Source: G963666945 sp963666945 (GTDB taxonomy: Bacteria; Bacteroidota; Bacteroidia; Bacteroidales; Marinifilaceae). Taken from it: 64,000 nt of DNA. The stretch lies in NCBI GenBank assembly GCA_963666945.2, contig CAXXRT010000045.1, forward strand, positions 31,522-95,521, written 5' to 3'. Position numbers and translations under genes: made by a program. Under the pieces are notes generated by a model, which worked only from the letters and a program-made list of their open reading frames with translations, did not search any database and had not been told where the DNA came from. Shown piece after piece: positions 54,166 through 63,803 of the stretch. Every line of letters begins with the position of its first letter. The stretch's first letter is position 1.

Positions 54166-54357
54166 ATTTCTTTACAATCCCCACAGCCTATAAAAAATGC
54201 CGTAAAAAATCCCATTGAATTTAAGTATTCGGGGACACGGCTGTCTGAGGAACGTTAGCCCCGCCGTAGGAGGGGCTAAAAGGACGAGTTCCGTGTACCT
54301 GCTTAAATTCAATGGGATTTAGGCAATTTTTTGTCAGCAAGGGGAGTGTAAAGAAAT
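54166..54357 (-). repeat. Structured repeat element, copy 2 (3' end of DUF4252 gene)
   Basis: Outer stem 54166-54182 pairs with 54341-54357 (17 bp, one mismatch). AAAAATGCCGTAAA and TTTAGGCAATTTTT flank a perfect 17-bp middle stem (54209-54225 with 54302-54318). The core (54232-54301) is nearly identical to copy 1, with apical hairpin CCCCGCC/GGAGGGG. Middle and apical stems have quite different sequence from copy 1 but equal pairing. It begins 6 bp after the stop codon of the minus-strand gene. The strand shown is that of this gene; true sense is unknown. Confidence 0.7.
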
Positions 54358-54363
54358 CCCCCC

Positions 54364-55557
54364 TTATTTTGTCTCTATCAATATTCTGTCTTTTTTACAT
54401 TTCAAAGCTTCTTTTTCAGCCTTTGTTATTGGTCGGATCTGTGTTATTCCATCAAGTTTAACATCGTCGAGATTATCTGTTTTTTTTCCGTTTATAACAA
54501 AGCCTGGGAAATCTTTTTGGGTAATATCATATTTATACTCTTTTCCCAAGTATCTGAATTTAAGAATTCCTGTCTGGAAGGAAATAAACTCACCGCATGG
54601 TTTTCCTGTATATATAATAACGTAGTTATCCTTGTCTTTGCCATCTTTTGACTTTCTTATTACACTGATTCTGTTTATTTTCCCTGCTTCTATTTCCTTA
54701 ATTTTAGAATTGGCAACTATGCTTCCATCAACTATGTATACAGATTCATTATCTGGAGATATTTTTATTATTGTTTTTCCTGATCTGCTTTGACTTATAT
54801 TAAAGTCCTCGTCGTCTATTATAACAGTATTAACCATGTTTTCAATCGATTCGCCAAGCTTTTCTCCCCATTCTTCCATTCTTTTACCGAAGTCTTCCCA
54901 GTATTTTTCGAATTCTTCGGAATTGAAATTTTCTCCCTTAAAGAATTTCTCATCTTTGAACTTACGTTTAAGCTCTTCTGCATTTTTTTTAATTTTCTCT
55001 ATATCTTCGTCGCTTAGTCCTTTATAGCTATGGAAAAAATGCTCGTGAGAATCCCCCACTTCATGAAGGTTTTCTATGCCATCGATATTCAGGGCATAAG
55101 CTAATTTCGAAAGATTGTTTAATTCAATCTCGCCAGTAATGAATATTAGGTTGTATTCTCGCCAGCCTGAATTTATAACTACCAGATTGGAGACTTTTCC
55201 ATTACTCTTTTTAACGTATACTTTAGAAAATCCCCTTTGGTAATTACTGCTTTTGATAATCTGGTAATTATCTAAATTGAAGGACTTTTTTACAAGTTTA
55301 TCGATAGCTTCAGCCGTATATTCTTTTTTATCTATAGTGACATTTAGAATATTCACCGTTTTTAGCTTTCGGATCAACTCCTCTGTTTCTTTCTCCAGAT
55401 AGGATTTTTTATAGAGATCAATAAGATCTTTATCCAACTGGACAATAGTCACTCCTTTTTTATCCTTAAATATTTCGTAAAGATTTTTGAATTCAGTCTG
55501 TGCCTGAACCATAAAAGGTAGTGCAAATAACATAAATATTAAATATAACTTTTTCAT
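54364..55557 (-). CDS. DUF4252 exported protein
   Basis: 397 residues. Signal peptide (LIFMLFALPFMVQAQ), then a DUF4252 domain (about 20-160: FKNLYEIFKDKKGVTIVQLDKDLIDLYKKS..., NLVVINSGWREYNLIFITGEI). A helical charged linker (EDIEKIKKNAEELKRKFKDEKFF...) and a C-terminal beta-rich region follow (YIVDGSIVANSKIKEIEAGKI, YVIIYTGKPCGEFI, FVINGKKTDNLDDVKLDGI). The C-terminal repeats resemble plug-like or TonB-associated beta domains. It is third in an operon behind an ECF sigma and a short anti-sigma, a frequent Bacteroidota order. Function is unknown; probably an envelope-stress effector. Confidence 0.75.
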   Translation of the reverse strand: MKKLYLIFMLFALPFMVQAQTEFKNLYEIFKDKKGVTIVQLDKDLIDLYKKSYLEKETEELIRKLKTVNILNVTIDKKEYTAEAIDKLVKKSFNLDNYQIIKSSNYQRGFSKVYVKKSNGKVSNLVVINSGWREYNLIFITGEIELNNLSKLAYALNIDGIENLHEVGDSHEHFFHSYKGLSDEDIEKIKKNAEELKRKFKDEKFFKGENFNSEEFEKYWEDFGKRMEEWGEKLGESIENMVNTVIIDDEDFNISQSRSGKTIIKISPDNESVYIVDGSIVANSKIKEIEAGKINRISVIRKSKDGKDKDNYVIIYTGKPCGEFISFQTGILKFRYLGKEYKYDITQKDFPGFVINGKKTDNLDDVKLDGITQIRPITKAEKEALKCKKDRILIETK

Positions 55558-55607
55558 GTTGTATGTTTTTTTTATTTACATTTTTCTGGTTGTAATTTGT
55601 AGTGCTT

Positions 55608-56072
55608 TTATTCTATTACAATTTTAAATTTATCATCGTTGTAAAGTACTTCCGGATCGGGTTTGTTGGCAGAAATACTTTTATTGACAATCTTAAGGGC
55701 CTCTTCAAAGTGTTCTTTCTTTTCTGCTTTTGTTAGATGTTGAGAAAAGTAAGTATTTGAAGATGGTTCGGGTCTGATTATCAGAAATACTATAATTATT
55801 AAGGCTGCAGCAGATAATCGTGGAATCCATATATTTAGATTATTCCTAAATTTTAGTCGTTGTTGTTTCTTGATTTTATTCAAGGCAATAGACCCTATGT
55901 CTGCCGGTATTTCTATTTTGTTTTTATCAAGATATTCAAAATAGGCATTTTCTGCAGAGACTTCAGACATTTCTCCCTCACTAAAAAGCATATCTTTTAA
56001 TATTGCTTCTTCGTCTGCTTCTGTTTCCCCTGAATAGAAACGTTTGATTATATTTTTTATATTATTAGTCAT
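55608..56072 (-). CDS. Probable anti-sigma factor
   Basis: About 154 residues. The N-terminal cytoplasmic part (NIKNIIKRFYSGETEADEEAILKDMLFSEGEM) resembles the zinc-finger-less anti-sigma heads of Bacteroidota. One membrane span lies in the middle (IPRLSAAALIIIVFLII), and a short periplasmic tail ends PEVLYNDDKFKIVIE. The start (56072, or 56078) overlaps the end of the sigma gene by 8-14 bp, so the two are translationally coupled, as expected for a sigma/anti-sigma pair. Confidence 0.72.
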   Translation of the reverse strand: MTNNIKNIIKRFYSGETEADEEAILKDMLFSEGEMSEVSAENAYFEYLDKNKIEIPADIGSIALNKIKKQQRLKFRNNLNIWIPRLSAAALIIIVFLIIRPEPSSNTYFSQHLTKAEKKEHFEEALKIVNKSISANKPDPEVLYNDDKFKIVIE

Positions 56073-56580
56073 ATGCATTTTTTATGTGATACTCGTTTAC
56101 TAGTGTTTCTTTTATTTTTTTTCTGCAACGGGAAATTATCACCCTTATATTATTCATCTCCATTCCCGTTATTTCAGATATTTCTTTACCGGAATAACCT
56201 TCCAGATCTTTTAGTATGACAACCTCCCTGTGATTTTCAGGAAGAGTGTTTATTATTTCACCTATTATATTATACAGTTCTTTATTTTCTATATTGTTTA
56301 ATGTAAAAGGTTCGTTTTGCAATTCTTTTCTGTATTCCTCGTCGCTTACCGTTTCTTTTTTCCTTCTTATTAGATCAATACAGTGATTTCTTGTCATTCT
56401 TATAACAAAACCTGTAAGGTTGTTATATTGCCCAAGGTCTTTTCTTTTTTCCCATAACTTTAGCATGATGTCCTGCACAACATCCTTTGCAATGTCCTGG
56501 TTTCCAATTATTCTTGTTGCATAAGAATATATTTTAGAAGACATTGGGAGAATCACTCTATTGAATTCTTTTTGCTTCAT
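56065..56580 (-). CDS. ECF RNA polymerase sigma factor (DUF4252 operon)
   Basis: A 171-residue ECF sigma. Region 2: IYSYATRIIGNQDIAKDVVQDIMLKLWEKRKDL. Region 4: LPENHREVVILKDLEGYSGKEISEITGMEMNNIRVIISRCRKKIKETL. It differs in sequence from the two SusCD-linked sigma factors and is not linked to FecR or SusC. It heads sigma - anti-sigma - DUF4252. Divergent from hutI. Confidence 0.92.
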   Translation of the reverse strand: MKQKEFNRVILPMSSKIYSYATRIIGNQDIAKDVVQDIMLKLWEKRKDLGQYNNLTGFVIRMTRNHCIDLIRRKKETVSDEEYRKELQNEPFTLNNIENKELYNIIGEIINTLPENHREVVILKDLEGYSGKEISEITGMEMNNIRVIISRCRKKIKETLVNEYHIKNAYD

Positions 56581-56717
56581 CTGTTAATATGACGTATGGT
56601 TAAATGAAAGCATTACATTAAGAACTAAATTTTTTTTTAAAATTTAATATTTAGTGCATACAAGTAGTGTATGTTTTTAATATTTTAGCATCCGATTAAC
56701 GCAGTAAAAATTATACT

Positions 56718-57974
56718 ATGAAGTTACTAATAAAAAATATAAAAAAGTTAGTTCAGGTAGAAGAAGAACCAAGAAAGTGGGTAGCAGGAAAAGACATGGC
56801 CTCGGTAAATTGTATCGATGACGCTTATCTTTTTATTGATGAAGATAAGATTGCAGACTTTGGAAAAATGTCTGACATCGAAAATAATATACAAATCACA
56901 GAAGCTGATTGTGTTCAGGAAATTGATGCTACAGGACGACTTGTGTTTCCATCGTACTGCGATTCGCATACTCATCTTGTTTATGCCGGAAGCAGGGAGA
57001 TTGAGTATATTGATAAAATAAAAGGTCTTTCTTACGAAGAGATTGCAGAAAGAGGAGGAGGTATCCTTAATTCTTCAAAGAGAATGAGAGAGGCAGATGA
57101 GGATGAATTGTATGAAGAGGCATACAAGAGAATTCAGGAGATTGCTTCTATGGGTACAGGTGCTGTTGAGATTAAGAGTGGCTACGGTCTTGATACCGAG
57201 TCTGAGCTTAAGATGCTTAGGGTAATTAAAAGACTAAAGGAGACTACACCTTTGACAATTAAATCTACATTCCTTGGTGCTCATGCTGTTCCTGCTGAGT
57301 ATAAGGGTCGTCAGACAGAGTATGTAGATCTGATTATAAACGAAATGATACCTCAGATAGCTGCTGAGGAACTTGCCGATTATATTGATGTATTCTGTGA
57401 TAAAGGATTCTTCACTGTTGAAGATACAGACAGAATATTAAATGCGGGAATGAAACATGGCCTTAGACCTAAAATTCATGCTAATGAGCTTGACTATTCG
57501 GGAGGTATTCAGGTAGGAGTGAAGTATAATGCTCTTTCTGTCGATCACCTTGAATATGTTGGGGACGCTGAGATAGAATGTTTATTGGGAAGTGAAACTA
57601 TGCCTACCGTTTTGCCGGGAGCAGCCTTTTTCCTTAACATGGTATGTTCTCCTGTCAGAAAGATGATGGATGCCGGTCTTCCGGTCGCTCTGGCATCTGA
57701 TTTTAACCCTGGCTCTTCTCCTTCGGGAAACATGAAATTTATTACGTCTTTGGCATGCATAAATTATAAAATGTTACCAGAGGAAGTAATAAATGCGACT
57801 ACAATAAATACGGCCTATGCTATGGGTGTAGAGGATGAATTGGGTAGTATTGCAAGAGGCAAGAAGGCTAATGTGTTTATAACAAGTGAGATCCCGGGGA
57901 TTGAATTTATGCCATATGCCTATGGAAGCAACCTGACGGATATGGTTATCTTAAATGGTGAAATATTAGACTAA
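56718..57974 (+). CDS. hutI: Imidazolonepropionase
   Basis: A 418-residue amidohydrolase-superfamily enzyme. It opens imidazolone-propanoate to N-formimino-glutamate, the third step of histidine breakdown. Metal and active-site residues: CDSHTHLVYAGSRE, GTGAVEIKSGYGLDTESELKML, STFLGAHAVPAEYK, KIHANELDYSGG, SVDHLEYVGD and the late DFNPGSSPSGNM aspartate. Full length, cytoplasmic. It is followed by ftcD after 233 bp; hutH and hutU are not in this window. Confidence 0.96.
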   Translation: MKLLIKNIKKLVQVEEEPRKWVAGKDMASVNCIDDAYLFIDEDKIADFGKMSDIENNIQITEADCVQEIDATGRLVFPSYCDSHTHLVYAGSREIEYIDKIKGLSYEEIAERGGGILNSSKRMREADEDELYEEAYKRIQEIASMGTGAVEIKSGYGLDTESELKMLRVIKRLKETTPLTIKSTFLGAHAVPAEYKGRQTEYVDLIINEMIPQIAAEELADYIDVFCDKGFFTVEDTDRILNAGMKHGLRPKIHANELDYSGGIQVGVKYNALSVDHLEYVGDAEIECLLGSETMPTVLPGAAFFLNMVCSPVRKMMDAGLPVALASDFNPGSSPSGNMKFITSLACINYKMLPEEVINATTINTAYAMGVEDELGSIARGKKANVFITSEIPGIEFMPYAYGSNLTDMVILNGEILD

Positions 57975-58207
57975 TATATAAAGTATTAATCTGTTTGGAT
58001 TATTCCGAACCGAGCTATTATTAATTAATAATTTTATGGGGTTTTATGGGTTTTTATAGTAAAGTTTGGATAAGAAAAGCGTATAGTATAAGGTATCCTT
58101 AGCTTATATAAAATATAAGGTGATAACTCCCTATGGGATTGTTGTATCTGTTCAAATTTTTATATAAAAATCTATAACAAGTTATAAATAATTGTTTATT
58201 TCCGGAT

Positions 58208-59881
58208 ATGAGAAAATTAATTGAATGCGTTCCAAACTTCAGTGAAGGGAACGACATGAATATAATCAATCAGATTACTGCTGAGATTAAAGCTGTAGAG
58301 GGTGTTAGTCTTGTTGACGTAGACCCTGGTAAAGCAACTAACCGTACTGTAGTTACTATGGTTGGTACTCCTGAAGAAGTTTGTGAGGCAGCCTTCCGTG
58401 CTGTTAAAAAAGCTTCGGAGTTAATTGACATGAGTAAGCACAAAGGTGCTCACCCACGTTTTGGTGCTACTGACGTTTGTCCTTTGGTACCAGTTTCTAA
58501 TATCACAATGGAAGAAACAGTGGAGTATGCCCGTCAGCTTGCCGAAAGAATTGGCACAGAGCTTAACATTCCTGTGTTCTGTTACGAAAACGCTGCTTTC
58601 AAAGAAGAAAGAAGAAATCTTGCTGTTTGTCGTTCTGGCGAATATGAAGCTTTGTCAGAGAGAATCACAAGCGATGAGTGGAAGCCTGATTTCGGTTCTA
58701 ACCAATGGAATGAATTTACTTCTAAGACTGGTGCTACTGCAGTAGGTGCAAGGAATTTCCTTGTAGCTTATAATATAAACCTTAACACTACTTCAACAAG
58801 AAGGGCAAATGCTATTGCTTTCGACGTTAGAGAAAGAGGTAGAAACATCATTGACGAAAACGGTAAGCCTGTAACGGTTCCTGGTACTCTTAAATCAGTT
58901 AAAGCCATTGGTTGGTTCATTGAAGAGTTTGGTGTTGCTCAGATATCTATGAACCTTACTGATATCTCTATTACTTCAGTACATGAGGCTTTTGATGAAG
59001 TTTGCAGGAAAGCCGATGCCAGAGGTGTTAGAGTAACTGGTTCTGAGCTTGTAGGTGTAATTCCTTTGAATGCTATGCTTGAGGCAGGAAGATATTTCCT
59101 TAGAAAGCAGCAGCGTTCTACAGGTGTTTCTGATAAAGAACTTATTAAGATAGCCGTTAAGTCTCTTGGTCTTGACGAACTTTATCCTTTCGAAGCTGAT
59201 AAGAAAATTATTGAGTACATTCTTGATAACGAAGCGAACAAAGGAAAGAAGAAGCTTGTAGACATGAATCTTGTAGAATTTGTTGACGAGACAGCTTCTG
59301 AATCACCAGCTCCTGGTGGAGGTTCTATTTCTGCTTATATGGGTGCTATGGGATCTGCTTTAGGTTCAATGGTTGCTAACCTTTCTTCTCACAAAAGAGG
59401 ATGGGATGAGCGTTGGGAAGAATTCTCTGACTGGGCTGAAAAAGGTAAAGCTTATCAGACACAGCTTATAAAAATGGTTGATGAGGATACTAATGCATTT
59501 AATGTTATTATGGATGCATTCGGTCTTCCTAAAAAGACTGATGAAGAGAAAGCTGCAAGAACAAAAGCTATCCAGGATGCTACTAAATATGCAACTGAGG
59601 TACCATTTAAGACAATGGAACTTTGTTATGGATGTATGGAAGTAGCTAAGGCTATGGCAGAAATAGGAAATCCAAACTCAGTAACTGACGCGGGAGTTGG
59701 GGCTCTTGCTGCACGTTCCGGAGTTATCGGAGCATTCCTTAATGTTAAGATTAACGCTGCCGGATTAGATGATAAAGAGTTTGCTGCTAAAATTATAGCT
59801 GATGGGGAAGCTATGGTTGAAAAAGCTAAGGCTCTTGAAGCTGAAATCCTTAAAATAGTTGACTCTAAAATAGAGTGCTAA
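58208..59881 (+). CDS. ftcD: Glutamate formimidoyltransferase / formimidoyl-THF cyclodeaminase
   Basis: A 557-residue bifunctional enzyme. The formiminotransferase part (about 1-330) starts LIECVPNFSEGNDMNII and contains SKHKGAHPRFGATDVCPLVPVSN and ARNFLVAYNINLNT. The cyclodeaminase part (about 350-557) contains VDETASESPAPGGGSISAYMGAMGSALGSMVANLS, the four-helix signature. It moves the formimino group to tetrahydrofolate and releases ammonia, giving methenyl-THF. The fused form is the animal-like and Bacteroidota form. Codon use looks tuned for high expression (many GCT, GGT, AAG codons). Confidence 0.95.
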   Translation: MRKLIECVPNFSEGNDMNIINQITAEIKAVEGVSLVDVDPGKATNRTVVTMVGTPEEVCEAAFRAVKKASELIDMSKHKGAHPRFGATDVCPLVPVSNITMEETVEYARQLAERIGTELNIPVFCYENAAFKEERRNLAVCRSGEYEALSERITSDEWKPDFGSNQWNEFTSKTGATAVGARNFLVAYNINLNTTSTRRANAIAFDVRERGRNIIDENGKPVTVPGTLKSVKAIGWFIEEFGVAQISMNLTDISITSVHEAFDEVCRKADARGVRVTGSELVGVIPLNAMLEAGRYFLRKQQRSTGVSDKELIKIAVKSLGLDELYPFEADKKIIEYILDNEANKGKKKLVDMNLVEFVDETASESPAPGGGSISAYMGAMGSALGSMVANLSSHKRGWDERWEEFSDWAEKGKAYQTQLIKMVDEDTNAFNVIMDAFGLPKKTDEEKAARTKAIQDATKYATEVPFKTMELCYGCMEVAKAMAEIGNPNSVTDAGVGALAARSGVIGAFLNVKINAAGLDDKEFAAKIIADGEAMVEKAKALEAEILKIVDSKIEC

Positions 59882-59907
59882 AAATATATTTGACCTATCA
59901 CACTATT

Positions 59908-59937
59908 AAAAGGGGGCTCGTCAAGAGCCCCTTTTTT
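59908..59937. terminator. Bidirectional terminator between ftcD and the oxidoreductase gene
   Basis: GGGGCTC/GAGCCCC stem with A-run before and T-run after, between convergent genes. Confidence 0.9.
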
Positions 59938-59938
59938 G

Positions 59939-61282
59939 TTAATTCATTTTTGTCAGGGCATTCATGGCTGCCTGTACAATTGGATAAACCACTGGTCCTG
60001 CAGTTAACATAGGATGTGTACCGTATTGCATAATAGCCAATTCCGATGCAGTCATATGTTTTTGAATAGCCAATCCCAGAATATTTATCATCTCTCCCGT
60101 AGATTTACCTCCAATAATCTGGGCGCCAAGGATAACTCCACCAACCTTTGAGAATATCAGTTTCACCATTTGTTTTGATGTGTCCGGTAATACCTTGGGA
60201 TGGTGATCAAAACCAGAGTTTTTGGCAACAACTATATTAAATCCTTCTGCTTTTGCGCTTTTTTCTGTAAGTCCTGCTGCTCCCATGGAGATACCATCTA
60301 TAGAGGTTGAGAATATAGCAATACTTCCTTTGGTTTGTTTAACAACCTTTAGGTCGTAAAGGTTCATTCCTGCAATTCTGGCCTCGGAAGAACCTGTCGA
60401 CGCAAGCATTTGTCTGGTTGGTTTTCTGGTAAAGAAATCCCTGTGTTCTGCACAGTCTCCTATTGCATAGACATCTTCTTTATTTGTGCGGAAATATTCA
60501 TCTGTGACTATTCCATCGTAAATGCCTGTTGTAATACCACAATTTTTTGCGAGGCTAACATTAGGTCTGTAGCCAATTGACAGTATTACCTTGTCTGCAA
60601 TTATTTTTTCTCCATTATTCAGTTTTACTCCTGTTACTTTTCCATTCTCCCCAATAATTTCTGAGACTACAGTGTTGGTCTTTATGGTAACGCCATGATT
60701 TTTAAGGATTTCTGTAGTGGGTTCAATAACCTCATTATCAAAAGCCAAAGGTAAGATGGATTCCATAGACTCTATGAGAGTAACGTTATTGCAAGTCTTT
60801 GCCAATTCATCGCTCATCTCTACACCAATAAATCCGGCACCAATGACTACAATATTTTTTGCTTCTTTTAATCCCTGGTTTATTGATTTAATATATTGGA
60901 GATCTTTTTTTATAGTCACTACACCATCTAATTCAACGCCGGGAATAGGGGGAATAAATGGGGTAGAGCCAGTGGCTATAATAAGTTTCTCATATATAAC
61001 TTCAGGGTTGTTTTTAAGTTCCAGAAGTTTACTGTTTGTATGTATGTTGGTCACTTCGTCAAAAAGAAAGTCAACTCCTTCCTTTCTAATTGGTTCAATA
61101 GGTTTTATATCTTCTTCAACACTATTCAGTGTCCCGAAAGTATATGGGATTCCGCAGGGAATAAGAGCTTCCTGTTCTTTTCTGATTACAAGAACCGATT
61201 TTTCCGGGTTAAGCATCTTGACAGATGAAGCTGCCGCACCTCCTGATGGACCTCCTCCAATAATAACTATGTCGTAATTCAT
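59939..61282 (-). CDS. FAD-dependent disulfide oxidoreductase (NADH oxidase / CoA-disulfide reductase type)
   Basis: 447 residues. FAD-binding GGGPSGGAAASSVK at the N-terminus. A single redox cysteine in LIPCGIPYTFG (about residue 43), as in NADH oxidase, CoA-disulfide reductase and polysulfide reductase. NAD-binding IVVIGAGFIGVEMSDELAK follows, then second FAD site YAIGDCAEHRDFFT, and a C-terminal dimerisation domain (GAQIIGGKSTGEMINILGLAIQKHMT). No rhodanese domain is present. Electron acceptor (oxygen, CoA disulfide or polysulfide) cannot be assigned. It is divergent from a Crp/Fnr gene that probably controls it. Confidence 0.88.
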   Translation of the reverse strand: MNYDIVIIGGGPSGGAAASSVKMLNPEKSVLVIRKEQEALIPCGIPYTFGTLNSVEEDIKPIEPIRKEGVDFLFDEVTNIHTNSKLLELKNNPEVIYEKLIIATGSTPFIPPIPGVELDGVVTIKKDLQYIKSINQGLKEAKNIVVIGAGFIGVEMSDELAKTCNNVTLIESMESILPLAFDNEVIEPTTEILKNHGVTIKTNTVVSEIIGENGKVTGVKLNNGEKIIADKVILSIGYRPNVSLAKNCGITTGIYDGIVTDEYFRTNKEDVYAIGDCAEHRDFFTRKPTRQMLASTGSSEARIAGMNLYDLKVVKQTKGSIAIFSTSIDGISMGAAGLTEKSAKAEGFNIVVAKNSGFDHHPKVLPDTSKQMVKLIFSKVGGVILGAQIIGGKSTGEMINILGLAIQKHMTASELAIMQYGTHPMLTAGPVVYPIVQAAMNALTKMN

Positions 61283-61497
61283 TCTAACTAATTTTTAATA
61301 TCTGTAGCAAAATTATCTTATGATCGTTAAAAATTCAAGAAAGAAGGATTGGGTTATTTTGTAGTTTGAACTGAAATATAATAGCTTTTTCATTATTAAA
61401 TGATAATAATTAAAAATTCTCAGTAGTCTTAAATATTCATATAATGTTTTTATTTATAAAAAGATAGTTAAATTTGTTATACTAATAATATCAGTAT

Positions 61498-62151
61498 ATG
61501 ACTTTAGATAAGGATAATAAATATAGTATTGAGAATATATCAGATTGTTTTAGTCACCTGAAAGGTGAAGATCTTGAGATAATAAATGAAAAGAAGACTC
61601 AGGTTGCTTTTTTTAAAGACGAGACAATATTTAAACAGGGTGCTTTTGCCTCGAATGTGTTATTTGTGAATAAGGGATTAGTCAGGATATACCTTCAAAC
61701 AGATAATAATAAGCAGGTTAACATTCGTTTGGCCAGAAAAGGTGATTTTATGGCTTTTTCCTCTATTTTTAATAGGAATACTTATCTCTATTCTGCAGTT
61801 GCCCTTAAAGATTCCAGGGTTTGTATGATTGACAAAGAAGCCTTAAAGAAATTATTACTGAAAAATCCTGATTTTGCAATGCAGATTAATTCCAGAAACT
61901 GTCATAATGAAGAGCGGTACATTAATATAATACAGAATATATCCCACAAACAAATGAGGGGGAAACTGGCTTCTGCATTGTTATATTTATCATCTGATGA
62001 ATTTAAGGATGAAGATGTTTATGAATATCTAAGTCGTCAGAATATTGCTGATTTTGCCTCAATTAGTGTTGAAAGTGCCGTTAAATTTATCAAGGAGTTT
62101 GAGAAGGAGGGAATTATTGCTCTTGATGGGGAGGAGAATAGAGGTTGTTAA
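61498..62151 (+). CDS. Crp/Fnr family transcriptional regulator
   Basis: 217 residues. N-terminal cyclic-nucleotide-type beta-roll (FKDETIFKQGAFASNVLFVNKGLVRIYLQTDN and RLARKGDFMAFSSIF), dimer helix (NCHNEERYINIIQNISHKQMRGKLASALLYL), C-terminal winged helix (DEDVYEYLSRQNIADFASISVESAVKFIKEFEKEGII). No N-terminal iron-sulfur cysteine cluster, so it is not a classical FNR. Encoded back-to-back with the FAD oxidoreductase (215-bp gap). TCATTATTAAATGA (61390-61403), a perfect inverted repeat in that gap, is a possible operator. Confidence 0.9.
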   Translation: MTLDKDNKYSIENISDCFSHLKGEDLEIINEKKTQVAFFKDETIFKQGAFASNVLFVNKGLVRIYLQTDNNKQVNIRLARKGDFMAFSSIFNRNTYLYSAVALKDSRVCMIDKEALKKLLLKNPDFAMQINSRNCHNEERYINIIQNISHKQMRGKLASALLYLSSDEFKDEDVYEYLSRQNIADFASISVESAVKFIKEFEKEGIIALDGEENRGC

Positions 62152-62215
62152 TAAAAAACTATTAGAGGATATACATATTAGAGGTTAATTCATTCAAAAG
62201 ATATGACAAATTAAA

Positions 62216-62245
62216 GAGGGTGACCAAAAATAAATGGTCACCCTC
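62216..62245. terminator. Bidirectional terminator between Crp/Fnr and third susD
   Basis: 11-bp stem GAGGGTGACCA/TGGTCACCCTC with an AT-only loop between convergent genes. Confidence 0.8.
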
Positions 62246-62295
62246 GTGCTTGCTATCGGTATTAATTGTTAGATAAAATCCTGGTATTGATCAAC

Positions 62296-63787
62296 TTACA
62301 ATGGGTTTTGCTGATCGCTGATAGCATCGTTAGTGTTTAACTCATCCTTAGGGATAAGGAACTGCCAACGCTTGTCACCTGCAGGAACTTCGAATGTTTC
62401 ACAAAGACTCTGGTTGTGGTTAGCTCCTGTTCTGTCAAGTGCAGAATTAGTTCTCTTAAGATCAAGGAATCTGAATCCCTCTCCCCAAAGCTCAACACGT
62501 CTTTGTACCATAATCTCGTCGATTAGGGTCTGACCTGTATTGGCAGATTTCACATAGCTTGCATCACGGTTGTGGGCTAACTCATAAAGAGCATCCTGTG
62601 CCAATCCATCCTGACCGTCGCGGGCCAAAGCCTCAGCCGCGATAAGAATCATTTCTGCAGTTCTCATATAAACAACATCACCTAGACTGCTACTAGCAGC
62701 CTCCGCAAAGAATTTCTTATTGATATAAGGATATCTTTTATGATTTTCAGAAGCTGGCCATTCTTCGTTTGTAGGTGCATTAGGATCCCAAAGTTGTTTT
62801 CTGATATCTGTAGCAGAGATCATATCGTATAGCTTTGAGTTGATAGCTTTAGGGTTAGTTCTGATATTTGTAGAACTAAAGTTAACGGACATAAACGCGA
62901 AGAATGAATGGAAATAAGTAGTGTGCTCAGTTATTACCTCGCTGCCCCATATCCACTCTGGATTATCCACGCTGTTGAATCCTTCCAATACTTCTTCGTT
63001 GCTCATTAATGAATATCCTTCTCTTGCTTTTTTAGCGTAAGAAACAGCATCAGTCCAGTTTTGCATAGTTAAAGCAACTCTTGCCCTTAAACCGTAAACA
63101 ACATTAAGGTTGAAGTGAGAAATAGAAGTTCTCTCAATTCCTGAAGCAGCAAAGTTGTTTTTCCGCGTCTGTAAGATCGGCAAGAACTTGTTCGTAAACT
63201 TTCTCTACAGATTCACGAGGAAGACCTGCAGTTGTATTTTCAGTCATGATAGGTACGCCCATCTGATCGTTAGACTTAGAAGCATCGTAACGTTCACCGT
63301 AAAGCTGAACAAGAACGAAATGACACCAAGCTCTGTAGGTTAAAGCCTCAGCTTTGATATTTTGTTTTTCTGCATCGCTACCCTGTGCATTATCAATCTT
63401 ATTGATAATCATGTTTGCATTGGCAATAAGCTCATAGTAAAATTTGTAAGCAAATTCAACACATCTGCTGTTCTCATTTCTGTGATCAGTCCATTTATAA
63501 GTAGTGTTAAACCATCCGTTCCCTGCAGAAGTCATTACAACATCTTCTCCAAGCATATCAAGTTTGATTTTCATACCCGATTCGCCGCACTGGTCAGAAT
63601 AATCATACTGACTATATAGAGTTCTATGAATACCGTTTAGGGCAGCCATTGCGTTTTTAGTGGTAGTAAATACCTGATCAGAGCTGATTGCATCCGACGG
63701 GCTTGTTTCCAAGTAATCCTTGGAGCATGCAGAAAGTAGAAGGGCTGCAAGAGCGCAAACTACAATATTTGATATATATTTTTTCAT
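62296..63787 (-). CDS. RagB/SusD family lipoprotein, third locus (frameshifted)
   Basis: About 496 residues after correction. Lipoprotein signal (VVCALAALLLSAC with mature SKDYLETSPSDAIS). SusD motifs: KAEALTYRAWCHFVLVQLYGERYDAS in the first half; RTAEMILIAAEALARDGQD and MVQRRVELWGEGFRFLDLKR in the second. The frame breaks near 63160: TDAEKQLCC becomes TDAENNFAASGIERTSISHFN if one A of an A5 run is removed. Codons are visibly less AT-rich than in the first two SusD genes, so this locus has a different expression level or origin. No STN, FecR or sigma partner is visible. Confidence 0.88.
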
Positions 63788-63803
63788 TGTGACTTCTGTT
63801 TAA

